Source of the DNA: Actinopolyspora biskrensis
GTDB taxonomy: Bacteria > Actinomycetota > Actinomycetes > Mycobacteriales > Pseudonocardiaceae
Direction: 5' to 3'
Assembly: GCF_013408175.1 (NCBI RefSeq)
Contig: NZ_JACBYW010000008.1
Span: 121,099 to 185,098, forward strand
Length of the DNA stretch: 64,000 nt
Each line of letters opens with the position of its first letter. Positions within the stretch are counted from its first letter, which is position 1. Positions 1 to 7,358 of the stretch are shown one piece after another. The translations under genes and the position numbers were made by a program. The notes beneath the pieces are model-generated. The model did not search any database. It was given only the letters and a program-made list of their open reading frames with translations, and was not told the origin of the DNA.

Positions 1-2
1 CC

Positions 3-440
3 GGAAGCGGCGCACTGATGTGGTTGCCCGACATCGACCGCTGGGCGCGCACCGTGGCGGGACTGCTGCGCCCGGGCGGGCGGCTCTACCTGGCCGAGTT
101 CCACCCGCTGACCGACGTCCTCGACGACGAGCACGGGGCCACCGTCGCCCGCGACTACTTCACCCGCGACGCGCGCACCTACGACGCCCCGGGCTCGTAC
201 GCCGACTGGGAGGCCGCGACCACGTACAACACCGCCACCGAGTGGCACCACACCCTCGGCGACGTCATCAGCGCCATAGCCGCGGTCGGGCTGCGGATCG
301 AGTTCGTCCGCGAACACGACACCATCCCGTTCCAGCGCTACGCCGCGCTGACCGTCGACGATGCCCACTTCCGCTATCCCGACCGGGCGGCCCGCCTGCC
401 GCTGATGTACTCGCTGGCCGCCTCGGCCCCCGCACGGTAG
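3..440 (+). CDS. Class I SAM-dependent methyltransferase, C-terminal part (cut by window edge)
   Basis: The reading frame is open from base 3, so the gene begins upstream of the window. The first in-frame residues (GSGALMWLPDIDRWA) and the stretch around LLRPGGRLYLAEFHP match the region after the SAM-binding motifs of UbiE-like class I methyltransferases, where the PGG turn starts a central beta strand. The SAM-binding glycine loop itself lies off the window. The tail (PFQRYAALTVDD) is typical of small-molecule methyltransferases of this type. The substrate cannot be inferred. The next gene is convergent (minus strand). Confidence 0.8.
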   Translation, partial: GSGALMWLPDIDRWARTVAGLLRPGGRLYLAEFHPLTDVLDDEHGATVARDYFTRDARTYDAPGSYADWEAATTYNTATEWHHTLGDVISAIAAVGLRIEFVREHDTIPFQRYAALTVDDAHFRYPDRAARLPLMYSLAASAPAR

Positions 441-498
441 AACGCCGAACGAGCAGGCCCAACCGCGGCTTCCGTGGTCCTTCCGGATAACGGTTCTG

Positions 499-1245
499 TC
501 AGTGCGGAGCGGCCTCGCGGAGCAGGGCGTGCCGTTGGTCGGGAGAACGGCCGGGGCAGGACGAGCACTTGTCCTCGCCCGGGGCCCGGTAGAGCAGGCA
601 GCACGAGGTTCGCCTGGTGAACAGCCGTGAGGTGCCCGCCTGCGAAGCGATCTCGGTGTAGCGCGGTGATGGCATCGGAGCGTCGATGGCTGTGACCAGC
701 GGTGCGGCCAGGGCGGTGGCTCGGGCCGGCGTGCCCTGTGCGCGGCCTGCCCAGAGAAGGCACCCGGCGATGGCGTCGGTCGCGATCGCCCAGAGCGGGC
801 GCTGCCGCATCCGGGCCGCGGCGGAGACCGAGGCGATGCTCCGTTCGAGGGTCTGCCGCAGTGCCTCGGCCAGTGATTCCAGCGGGGTGCTGCCGGTGAG
901 CACGCTCACCGAGGTGACTCCGGTCAGCCTGCTGTCCGGGTGCCAGTGCAGTCGCAGGTCGGCCAGCCGGGGTGACAGCACCTCGCCGGTGACGACGAAC
1001 GAGGCGACCGATGGTGTGATCAGCCTGGTCGAAGCCGAGAACCACCACAATGTGGCGAGCACACGCGCTTCCTCGGTGTTCCAGATGCGGCTGCGCAGCC
1101 GCATCTGCTCGGCCATCCAGCCGGGATCGTCGACCAGGGATCCGGGCACCTGTTGGCAGCCCTCATCCGGGAGCAGCCGACCGTGCTCGGTGGGACGTAT
1201 CCCGTCGAGGGTGCGGGCGAGTAGTTGGTCCGCGTGCGTGGTCAT
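499..1245 (-). CDS. FhuF-like (2Fe-2S) protein, last gene of the B12-riboswitch operon
   Basis: 248 aa from the ATG at 1245, which has an AGGAG Shine-Dalgarno a few bases upstream; an in-frame extension to 1431 has no such site. The C-terminus carries the FhuF signature: a CC pair followed ten residues later by C-x2-C (CCLLYRAPGEDKCSSC), the ligand set of the unusual [2Fe-2S] cluster of ferric-siderophore reductases. It lies 49 bp downstream of the ABC ATPase gene on the same strand, so it is probably co-transcribed with the transporter. Family knowledge suggests reduction of a metal chelate after import. The cobalamin riboswitch at the head of the operon suggests a corrinoid substrate (Co(III) reduction) rather than ferric siderophore; that is inference. 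Confidence 0.75.
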   Translation of the reverse strand: MTTHADQLLARTLDGIRPTEHGRLLPDEGCQQVPGSLVDDPGWMAEQMRLRSRIWNTEEARVLATLWWFSASTRLITPSVASFVVTGEVLSPRLADLRLHWHPDSRLTGVTSVSVLTGSTPLESLAEALRQTLERSIASVSAAARMRQRPLWAIATDAIAGCLLWAGRAQGTPARATALAAPLVTAIDAPMPSPRYTEIASQAGTSRLFTRRTSCCLLYRAPGEDKCSSCPGRSPDQRHALLREAAPH

Positions 1246-1294
1246 GCCTCTCCTGGGGACGGCGGTGAGTCGCGGTCTGCGCGGCGACGGACGG

Positions 1295-2080
1295 TCAGTT
1301 TCCGAAGAAGACGGTCGGAATGCCCGTACGGGGATGGGCGCCGACCTCGGCGTGCACGCCGTACACCTCGGACAGCAACGACTCGGTGAGAACCTCGGCG
1401 GGAGTTCCGATCGCCGCCACCCCACCCGCAACCAGCACGCACATCCGGTCGCAGAACCGGGCGGCCAGATTCAGGTCGTGCAGAGCGGCGAGGGTCGTCA
1501 CTCCCAATCGGCGCACGAGTGCCAACACGTCGAACTGGTGACGCATGTCCAGGTGATTGGTGGGTTCGTCGAGTATCAGCACCCCCGGTTCCTGCGCCAG
1601 TGCCCGGGCGATGAGCACCCGCTGCTTCTCCCCACCGGAGAGCTGGCCGAACGGACGACGGGCCAACTCGGCCATCTCGACCATTTCCAGCGACACTGTC
1701 ACGATCCGCTCGTCGCCGAGCCGGTCCCCGCCGAGCCCCCTCCGGTGCGGTGCGCGTCCCATCTCGACCACGTCGTAGGCGGTCAGCTCGAACTCGGCGG
1801 GGAGTTCCTGGGGCAGCGCCGCGAGCCGCCGTGCCAGCACCCGACGCGGCATCCGGAACACGTCCGTCCCGTCGACCAGCACCTGCCCACTGGCGGGCCG
1901 CAGGTATCGGTAGGCCGTACGCAGCAGCGTCGACTTTCCGGCCCCGTTGGGACCGACCACACCGACGACCTCACCCGGCGCCGCCGTCAGCGACACGCCC
2001 GAGAGGACCTCGCGCCCTCCCGCGGTGCGGGAGACGTCCCTGAGCTCCAGCTCGGCCGGTCGCACCTCGTGATGGCTCAT
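1295..2080 (-). CDS. ABC transporter ATPase of a FecCD/BtuCD-type importer, probably corrinoid
   Basis: 261 aa. Walker A GPNGAGKST near residue 44, the signature LSGGEKQR and Walker B VLILDEPTNHLD followed by the H-loop ALHDLN are all present, so this is a complete nucleotide-binding subunit of the FecE/FhuC/BtuD group. Its start overlaps the permease stop by four bases (ATGA), which indicates translational coupling. Taken alone it would be called an iron-siderophore ATPase. The cobalamin riboswitch ahead of the binding-protein gene makes vitamin B12 or cobinamide import the better call. Confidence 0.85.
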   Translation of the reverse strand: MSHHEVRPAELELRDVSRTAGGREVLSGVSLTAAPGEVVGVVGPNGAGKSTLLRTAYRYLRPASGQVLVDGTDVFRMPRRVLARRLAALPQELPAEFELTAYDVVEMGRAPHRRGLGGDRLGDERIVTVSLEMVEMAELARRPFGQLSGGEKQRVLIARALAQEPGVLILDEPTNHLDMRHQFDVLALVRRLGVTTLAALHDLNLAARFCDRMCVLVAGGVAAIGTPAEVLTESLLSEVYGVHAEVGAHPRTGIPTVFFGN

Positions 2081-3210
2081 CGGTCACCCCTTTCCCGGTG
2101 CGCCTGACGGCGCAGCAACCACACGAAGAAAGGCCCACCGCACAGCGCTGTGAGCACCCCGATCTGGACCTCCTGCGGCGCGGCCACGGTGCGGGCGGCG
2201 AGGTCGGCGAGGACCAAGAACGTCGCTCCCAGCAACGCAGCGGCAGGCAGTACGCGTCGGTGATCGGCTCCGACCAGCATGCGCACCGCGTGCGGCACCA
2301 TCAGGCCGACGAACCCGATGGAGCCGCTGACCGCCACCATCACACCGGTCATCAGCGACACCAGCACGAACATCCCGGTGCGGAAGCGGGACACGTCCAG
2401 GCCCAGGGTCCCGGCCGCCTCCTCGCCCGCGAACAGCAGATTCAGCGATCGGGCCTGCCACAGCAGACCGGCCAGACCGGCCAGCACCACGGTCACCGGC
2501 ACAGGCAGGGTCTCCCACTCGGCACCGGCTACGCTGCCCAGTGTCCAGAACCGGATCGAGGACAACAGGTGCGGATCGGCGGCGGTGCTCAGCAACAGGT
2601 CGGCCAACGCGGACAGCACGTAGGACACCGCCACACCGGCGAGCACGAGGCGGGTGGTGGTTATTCGACCCCCCGAGCCGGCGAGCGCGTGGACGGCGAT
2701 CAGGGTGGCCACCGAGCCGGCGAACGCGCCCACCATCGGTGTGGCGAACGCTCCGAACAGCGTGGCCCCGGACACCAGTACCGCCACAGCGCCCAGGGAC
2801 GCTCCCGAGGAGATCCCGAGCAGGTAGGGGTCGGCGAGAGGGTTGCGGACCAGGGCCTGTAGCGCGGTCCCGACGGCCGAGAGCCCGGCACCGACCACTC
2901 CGGCGAGCAGCACCCGGGGCAGCCGCACGTCCAGCACGATCGTCTCGTAGGCGGTCGGCCAACCGGGATCGATCCATCCCGGAAACACTCGGCTCACGAG
3001 GACGGCGGCCACGTCGGAGGGGAGCAGCGAGACAGAGCCGACCGCGAGACCGATGACGACGGCCGCTGCCAGCGCGGCGCCGAGCAGGGCCAGCACCAGC
3101 GGGTAGGGAACCCGACGCTCGCGCGGCGAAACGCGTTCCGGGGCGGGGTGACGATCCGGTTGCGGTGACGAGGTCGTTTCCGCCGGTGCGGCGTTGTCCG
3201 CGCTCCTCAT
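2077..3210 (-). CDS. FecCD/BtuC-family importer permease, probably corrinoid
   Basis: 377 aa from the ATG at 3210, 11 bp after the binding-protein stop. An Arg/Pro-rich cytoplasmic N-tail (~50 aa) precedes a run of about ten hydrophobic segments. FecCD hallmarks are visible: LPRVLLAGVVGAGLSAVGTA, the region ALVRNPLADPYLLGISSGA that contacts the ATPase, and GFVGLMVPHAVRMLVG near the C-terminus. A longer in-frame start at 3426 overlaps the upstream gene and is unlikely. The gene overlaps the ATPase start and is the membrane subunit of the importer. Confidence 0.87.
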   Translation of the reverse strand: MRSADNAAPAETTSSPQPDRHPAPERVSPRERRVPYPLVLALLGAALAAAVVIGLAVGSVSLLPSDVAAVLVSRVFPGWIDPGWPTAYETIVLDVRLPRVLLAGVVGAGLSAVGTALQALVRNPLADPYLLGISSGASLGAVAVLVSGATLFGAFATPMVGAFAGSVATLIAVHALAGSGGRITTTRLVLAGVAVSYVLSALADLLLSTAADPHLLSSIRFWTLGSVAGAEWETLPVPVTVVLAGLAGLLWQARSLNLLFAGEEAAGTLGLDVSRFRTGMFVLVSLMTGVMVAVSGSIGFVGLMVPHAVRMLVGADHRRVLPAAALLGATFLVLADLAARTVAAPQEVQIGVLTALCGGPFFVWLLRRQAHRERGDR

Positions 3211-3221
3211 GTTGCCGCCGC

Positions 3222-4259
3222 TCACCGGGACCGACCCGGGTGCAGCTGTTCGCTCAGGTCGGCCACCGCGCGGGGAACACGCACCCCGGCCACCACGGAG
3301 GAGAGCGGCAGCACCGCGAACCGTCGGTGCTTGATGGCCGGGACGTCCGCCAGCGCGGGCTTGTTCAGCAGCATGCGCTTCTTCTGCTCGACCGTGGTCG
3401 ATCCGTAGTCCAGGATCACGATCCACTCGGGACGCCGCTGGACCACCTGCTCCCAGGAAGCATCGACGAATCCCTCGCGCTGGTCGGCGAAGACGTTGTG
3501 ACCGCCGGACATGCGGACGATCGCGTCGACGACACCGTCACCGCCCGCGGTGTAGGCCGTCTTCGCGCCGCTGTCGTAGACGAACGCGCTCACCGGCTGC
3601 GCGTCACCTTGCTCGCGCCGGGCCTTCGACAGCGTCGCGTTCATACGGTCGATGAGGCCCTGCGCCCGGTCCGGAACATCGAAGATCTCGCCGATCGTCC
3701 GGATCTCGTCGTGGACCTCGGACGCGCCCACCGACCCGTCGGTGCAGCTGGCGATGTTCAGGTGAGTCCTGATCCCGGCTTTGCGCAGCCGTTGGCGTGA
3801 GCGTCCGTCCTGCTGGTCGAACGCGCTGGAGTAACCGCCGTAGACGAAGTCGGGCGCTGTCTTCAGCAGCACTTCGTAGGAGGGGTACCGCTCGGCCAGC
3901 ACCGGGATCCGCCGGTACTCGTCGCGATACTCCGGCAGGACGCTGTCGTCCAGGTAGGCGGTACCCACCATGCGGCCCGCCAGCCCGAGCGCGAGCATGA
4001 TCTCCGTGGTGTGCTGGTTCATCGTCACCACACGCTGCGGAGGCCGCTGGTAGGTGGTGGCCATGCCGCAGTTGGTGACCGTGACGGGGAATCCGGGCGA
4101 CGGCGCCCCCTGCTCGCGGGGTCCCGTGCGCGCGCCTGTGGTGCCGCATCCGGCGATCAGCGCGATCAGTGTCAGCGCGGCGAACGCCGTGGCAACGCGT
4201 CGTGACCGGTCGCGTCCGGCGCGAGGCCGGGCGACGATACATGTCGCCGGGTGGCGCAT
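3222..4259 (-). CDS. Periplasmic-binding-type lipoprotein, probable corrinoid-binding subunit (BtuF-like)
   Basis: 345 aa with a twin-Arg/Lys-rich N-terminus, a hydrophobic core and the lipobox LIAGC (Cys38), so it is an exported lipoprotein. The body shows the FecB/BtuF (TroA-type) fold: PPQRVVTMNQHTTEIMLALG early, a long helix between lobes, and the second lobe from about residue 230. The NCG after the lipobox and the TEIMLALGL region also resemble proteins annotated as putative F420-0 binding subunits, so a pure homology call is ambiguous. It is the first gene after the cobalamin riboswitch, which ends about 30 bp before the ATG; a GAGGA site sits just ahead of the start. Confidence 0.82.
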   Translation of the reverse strand: MRHPATCIVARPRAGRDRSRRVATAFAALTLIALIAGCGTTGARTGPREQGAPSPGFPVTVTNCGMATTYQRPPQRVVTMNQHTTEIMLALGLAGRMVGTAYLDDSVLPEYRDEYRRIPVLAERYPSYEVLLKTAPDFVYGGYSSAFDQQDGRSRQRLRKAGIRTHLNIASCTDGSVGASEVHDEIRTIGEIFDVPDRAQGLIDRMNATLSKARREQGDAQPVSAFVYDSGAKTAYTAGGDGVVDAIVRMSGGHNVFADQREGFVDASWEQVVQRRPEWIVILDYGSTTVEQKKRMLLNKPALADVPAIKHRRFAVLPLSSVVAGVRVPRAVADLSEQLHPGRSR

Positions 4260-4289
4260 CTGTCCTCAATCCATCGTCGAGCGGATGCC

Positions 4290-4446
4290 TGCGCCGCAGC
4301 CGGTCTCCTGGCTTCCGGATCGTCACGTCCGCGCTGCCTTCCCGGCGCTTCGGCCGGTGGCGTCGTCGGTGCGGGACGCTCCCCGGTCACAGTGGCGAGG
4401 ACCACGCCGGACTCACACCGGCTTCCCGAGCACTGCGGCGAGCACT
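4290..4446 (-). promoter_or_regulatory. Cobalamin (AdoCbl) riboswitch
   Basis: Read on the minus strand, the leader contains the ordered cobalamin-riboswitch blocks: GGGAAGCCGGTGTGAGTCCGG (about 4406-4427), GCCACTGTGACC (about 4385-4396), a variable GC-rich arm, then the B12 box GGAAGCCAGGAGACCGG (about 4302-4318). The downstream Shine-Dalgarno (GAGGA before the ATG at 4259) is 40-50 nt past the B12 box, as expected for translational or transcriptional switching. By family knowledge binding of coenzyme B12 represses the downstream genes. This is the strongest functional evidence for the transport operon. Confidence 0.93.
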
Positions 4447-4622
4447 GAAGCTACATCGTCGAAGCGCGGTGTTGGTCCCTCGCATGACATAAGCCACTCA
4501 CCTGCTGCCGCACGGACTCGTCGTTGCCCGCGCCGATGACAACGGCCGACAACAGTTGACAGCCCCAACACCCCGACGGCATCGCCGCGCTGACCTGGGA
4601 TCGGACTCCGCGCCGTTTTCCC

Positions 4623-4829
4623 GTGCTACCCCCGCCGTGCGAGCCCGCCGAGGTGCCGCCCGGACTCGTGGTGCTGGAGCTGGCCACCCCGGACGGTGTT
4701 CCGTGCTCGGTGGCCGACTGGCTGCACCGCCCACTGCGTACCCGAATGATCGGGCCCGACTACGAGGCGGCACGCGACAGGGGCCTCCGCGTGGGGACCG
4801 GCCCCTGCACGAGTGCGTCGAACTCCTGA
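4623..4829 (+). CDS. Small ORF with coding-like bias, unknown; possibly a frameshifted relic
   Basis: 68 aa from an ATG. Third positions are strongly G/C and the product is not low-complexity (GLVVLELATPDGVPCSVADW), unlike shadow frames nearby. Just before the stop an alternative frame continues with a plausible peptide (HECVELLIHASRINAP), which would fit a one- or two-base frameshift in a longer vanished gene. I see no family match. It lies between the divergent riboswitch leader and the TetR gene. It could also be chance. Confidence 0.3.
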   Translation: MLPPPCEPAEVPPGLVVLELATPDGVPCSVADWLHRPLRTRMIGPDYEAARDRGLRVGTGPCTSASNS

Positions 4830-4953
4830 TCCACGCATCGCGGATCAACGCTCCGCACCCCCTGACACCCGCATAGCCGGTCCGGTGCTGCGGCACCCGA
4901 CGATCAATCCCGCCTTCTTCTAATAGTTCGACTGGTCGGTTTAAGATTTGATC

Positions 4954-5595
4954 GTGGCCCGTACCGTCAATCAGCAGCAGCACCGGCAACGCCGCGAAGC
5001 CGTCACCACGGCGGCCGCGACCCTGTTCGCCCGGCACGGTTTCGCGAAGACCACCACGGCCGAAATCGCCAGGGAAGCCGGCATCAGCACGGGAAGCCTG
5101 TTCTACTACTTCCCGGACAAGCCCGCGATCTTCCGTGCGATCTTCGAACAGGACATCGCCGCGTCCCGGGCACTGCTCGACGAACACGCCGGAACCGAGG
5201 ATCCGGTCGCGTCGATCCTCGCCGTCGTGAGCGCTCTCGCTGCCCCCGCCCGTGACGAGCGGGCTCCCGGACTGCTGGTCGAGCTGCTGCGCCAGGTCGG
5301 CAACGATCCCCAGCTCGGGGAAGTCGTCGCGATCAACGACACGATCGTGCGGGACGGACTGGCGGCGCTGCTGCGGCAGGCGGCCGCCGAGGAACGCGCC
5401 GACCCCGACCTCGACGCGGAACGGGCCGCGGCCTGGATCCAGGCGATCATCGACGCGACCTACCTCCACAGCGGGGACAACTCCGCCACAGATCCGCTGC
5501 CGATGCTGCGTCTGATCGTCACCCGGTTCCTGGGGATCGACGACGCCCCGGCAACAGCAACCGAGCACGACCCGAACGCGGAGGAGACCCGATGA
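4954..5595 (+). CDS. TetR/AcrR-family transcriptional regulator
   Basis: About 213 aa from the GTG at 4954 (a TTG two codons earlier is possible). The N-terminal TetR helix-turn-helix is clear: FARHGFAKTTTAEIAREAGISTGSLFYYFPDK, residues ~27-60. The C-terminal ligand domain (about 150 aa) is helical and not diagnostic. A short sequence just upstream, ACTGGTCGGT at 4931-4940, resembles half of the GACCGGTCGGTC-type operators of this family and may be an autoregulatory site. The stop overlaps the next start (ATGA), so the regulator and the membrane protein form one operon and are probably functionally linked. Confidence 0.88.
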   Translation: MARTVNQQQHRQRREAVTTAAATLFARHGFAKTTTAEIAREAGISTGSLFYYFPDKPAIFRAIFEQDIAASRALLDEHAGTEDPVASILAVVSALAAPARDERAPGLLVELLRQVGNDPQLGEVVAINDTIVRDGLAALLRQAAAEERADPDLDAERAAAWIQAIIDATYLHSGDNSATDPLPMLRLIVTRFLGIDDAPATATEHDPNAEETR

Positions 5596-6293
5596 GCGGA
5601 CACCACGACCACGTGCGCATGCCCCGTGGCTACCTGTGGCTGTTCCGGCTCGGTTGCCCCCTCCTCGGCTTCGGGCTGGCGCTCGTCGTCAAACCACTGA
5701 CACGGTGGCTGATCGAGACACTGGACTCCGCCCCCGGTCCGTTGCGGATCGCCGCCGAGATCCCCACCTCTTGGGCGATCCCGATCCTGATCGTGGTCGG
5801 CATCGGAGCGGGCTACTGGCTGTCGCGTGAGGCCGAGCGGGACAGCCTCGCGGTGACCGTACAACCCGACGGCGTCATCGCAGCGCACCGCGACACCGAG
5901 CGCTACATCCAGCGTTCGAGGGTCGGGGCCGTGTTCACCGACCCCCAGGAACTCGTCGTGCTCACCCCCGCCGGACGCGAGGTCTTCCGCGGTTCCGCGA
6001 CCGACCTGTCGAAATCACACCTCACGGAGGCGTTCCAACGCCACGGCTACCCGTGGCGGGGAACCCGCGACCCCAACGAGGAGCAGTACCGGAACTGGAT
6101 GGACGGGGACCCCGACCTCGACGAGGGGACGCACACCCTCCTGCGGGCACGGCAGGAGGCCTTACGGTCCGGAAACCGCGGGGAGACCGAGCGGATCCAC
6201 GCCCAGCTCCAGGAGGAGGGGATCGCCGTCCGCGACCGGGACAAGAAGCAACAGTACCGCCGAATCACCGGGGGTGGTGTCACCACGCCCTGA
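5592..6293 (+). CDS. YqeB-like two-TM membrane protein
   Basis: 233 aa. Two hydrophobic segments (about residues 14-36, LWLFRLGCPLLGFGLALVV, and 60-78, AIPILIVVGIGAGYWLS) precede a cytoplasmic domain with a PH-like beta-rich part (LAVTVQPDGVIAAHRD) and a charged helical C-terminus (RARQEALRSGNRGETERI). The layout matches actinobacterial proteins annotated as YqeB family, whose function is unknown. It is translationally coupled to the TetR regulator through a four-base overlap, so the regulator probably controls it. No clear terminator follows. Confidence 0.75.
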   Translation: MSGHHDHVRMPRGYLWLFRLGCPLLGFGLALVVKPLTRWLIETLDSAPGPLRIAAEIPTSWAIPILIVVGIGAGYWLSREAERDSLAVTVQPDGVIAAHRDTERYIQRSRVGAVFTDPQELVVLTPAGREVFRGSATDLSKSHLTEAFQRHGYPWRGTRDPNEEQYRNWMDGDPDLDEGTHTLLRARQEALRSGNRGETERIHAQLQEEGIAVRDRDKKQQYRRITGGGVTTP

Positions 6294-6397
6294 ACCGTCC
6301 TCACCGCGCGAGGCGGAAACCGCCGACGAGGCGCCGATTGTTCCGCGGGGCTCCACGGCAGGGAGCGGGGCGTGCCGGTTCGTCCGGTTGCTTCCGG

Positions 6398-7084
6398 TTA
6401 CGGGTGCGGACGTTCGATCGGGCAGCCGGCCAGCACGGTCGAGATCCGGCAGCCCGCGGTGACCCAGTCGACGAGGTCGTCGTCGATGTAGCCCAGCAGG
6501 GTCACCACATCGTGGTGGCGGGCTTTGAGCGGCTGGTTCCAGACCCTCTCGTGGTGGGCCAGCCTGTTCCTGAACTCGTGCAGGCGCGTGACGGGGTGTT
6601 CGACGGTGGTGCGGGCCCGGTCGGGAGCGGCGGGGAAACCGCCGGCGATATCGGGCCACAGGGTCGTGGCGTAACGCTTGGCCAGCAGGAACCGCCAGAA
6701 ACCGAATCCCAGCTCGGTCAGCGTCTGCCCCTCGTCGGCGACCTTGCCCTTGGCCCGCACCCGCTGACGGGCCGTGGCGATGTCCCGGCGGGCGCGGCCG
6801 TCGAGCTCGCGGGCGGTGTCGTCCAGCCAGGAGCCCGCCCGGCCGGCCGCGGCATGGCGTGCGGCGAGCCGACCTGCCAACACGTTGCGCAGCACGACCT
6901 CCAGATGCCCCAGGGTCTCCCAGAACGCGCCGCTGATCCGCGCGTTCCACCGGTACAGGTCGAGCGCGGCGACCGGATCACCACCGCAGGCGTCCAGGTA
7001 GCCCTGCATCCGGGGTGCTCCGAACAGCGACAGCAGGGCGCTGTCCGGCGGTTCGGTGGTATGCGGGTTGTGGGCGGGGCTCAC
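6398..7084 (-). CDS. Abi_2/AbiF-family HEPN protein (abortive-infection type, candidate RNase)
   Basis: 228 aa, all-helical. The start of the domain (LYRWNARISGAFWETLGHLEVVLRN, about 44-67) and the C-terminal motif FRNRLAHHE, residues 171-179, are the hallmarks of Abi_2 (Abi-like) proteins; R172-N-x2-A-H177 is the HEPN R-x4-H catalytic signature of metal-independent RNases. The family is known from phage abortive-infection loci, and related AbiF proteins have been reported next to non-coding RNAs. Here a structured RNA with its own terminator is divergently transcribed immediately upstream (7098-7207). A toxin silenced by that RNA, or an RNA-guided or RNA-sensing defence protein, is inference. 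The neighbours are unrelated. Confidence 0.8.
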   Translation of the reverse strand: MSPAHNPHTTEPPDSALLSLFGAPRMQGYLDACGGDPVAALDLYRWNARISGAFWETLGHLEVVLRNVLAGRLAARHAAAGRAGSWLDDTARELDGRARRDIATARQRVRAKGKVADEGQTLTELGFGFWRFLLAKRYATTLWPDIAGGFPAAPDRARTTVEHPVTRLHEFRNRLAHHERVWNQPLKARHHDVVTLLGYIDDDLVDWVTAGCRISTVLAGCPIERPHP

Positions 7085-7097
7085 GAGCGGGTACTGT

Positions 7098-7207
7098 AGT
7101 AGACGAAGATCCCAGGTCGGTCCCTGGTAGTCACTTTCGGTGACAGGTCATACCGCTGGGGTTACGAGCCGAAGAGGCGCCGCCCGCCCCGGGCGGCGCC
7201 TCTTTCG
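7098..7207 (+). ncRNA. Candidate structured small RNA next to the Abi_2 gene (abiF-RNA-like)
   Basis: No ORF fits the gap, but the plus strand folds into one long arm. AUCCCAG (7109-7115) pairs with CUGGGGU (7156-7162), CGGU (7118-7121) with ACCG (7152-7155), CCUG (7123-7126) with CAGG (7144-7147), and UCAC (7131-7134) with GUGA (7140-7143) around a UUUCG loop. A 14-bp hairpin followed by TTCGTTC (7172-7210) ends the unit. A possible promoter lies upstream (TTGTGG at 7068, TACTGT at 7092, 18-bp spacing). Rfam holds an abiF RNA family found beside abiF genes; I recall this but cannot run the covariance model. The start and the strand are inferred from the terminator tail. Confidence 0.6.
7172..7204 (+). 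terminator. Strong intrinsic terminator of the small RNA
   Basis: A 14-bp perfect stem (arms 7172-7185 and 7191-7204) with a GCCCC loop is followed by TTCGTTC. It would terminate transcription of the small RNA. On the minus strand it could also insulate the Abi_2 gene from the methyltransferase operon. Confidence 0.85.
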
Positions 7208-7358
7208 TTCCCGCAGCCGCCGAATCCGCACGCTCGGCCGTCGGCGGACGTCCGTCGGTGAGCGCTGAAACCCACACGCGAACCGTGCCGTGACGTGGAG
7301 ACGCGCGATCCGGGGGACTTGCCGGAACCAGTCCGGCGAGCAGAACACGGCGGATCGC

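Noticed and set aside
499..4259. Annotation of the ABC operon as an iron-siderophore importer
   Set aside because: Homology alone allows it, but the leader is a clear cobalamin riboswitch and no iron box was seen, so corrinoid transport is preferred.
4498..5568. 356-aa minus-strand ORF opposite the TetR gene
   Set aside because: Shadow of the TetR gene; no family features and unbalanced composition.
7098..7207. tRNA or 6C RNA in the Abi_2 upstream gap
   Set aside because: No cloverleaf or T-loop sequence, and no paired C6 loops; the fold is one long arm plus a terminator.
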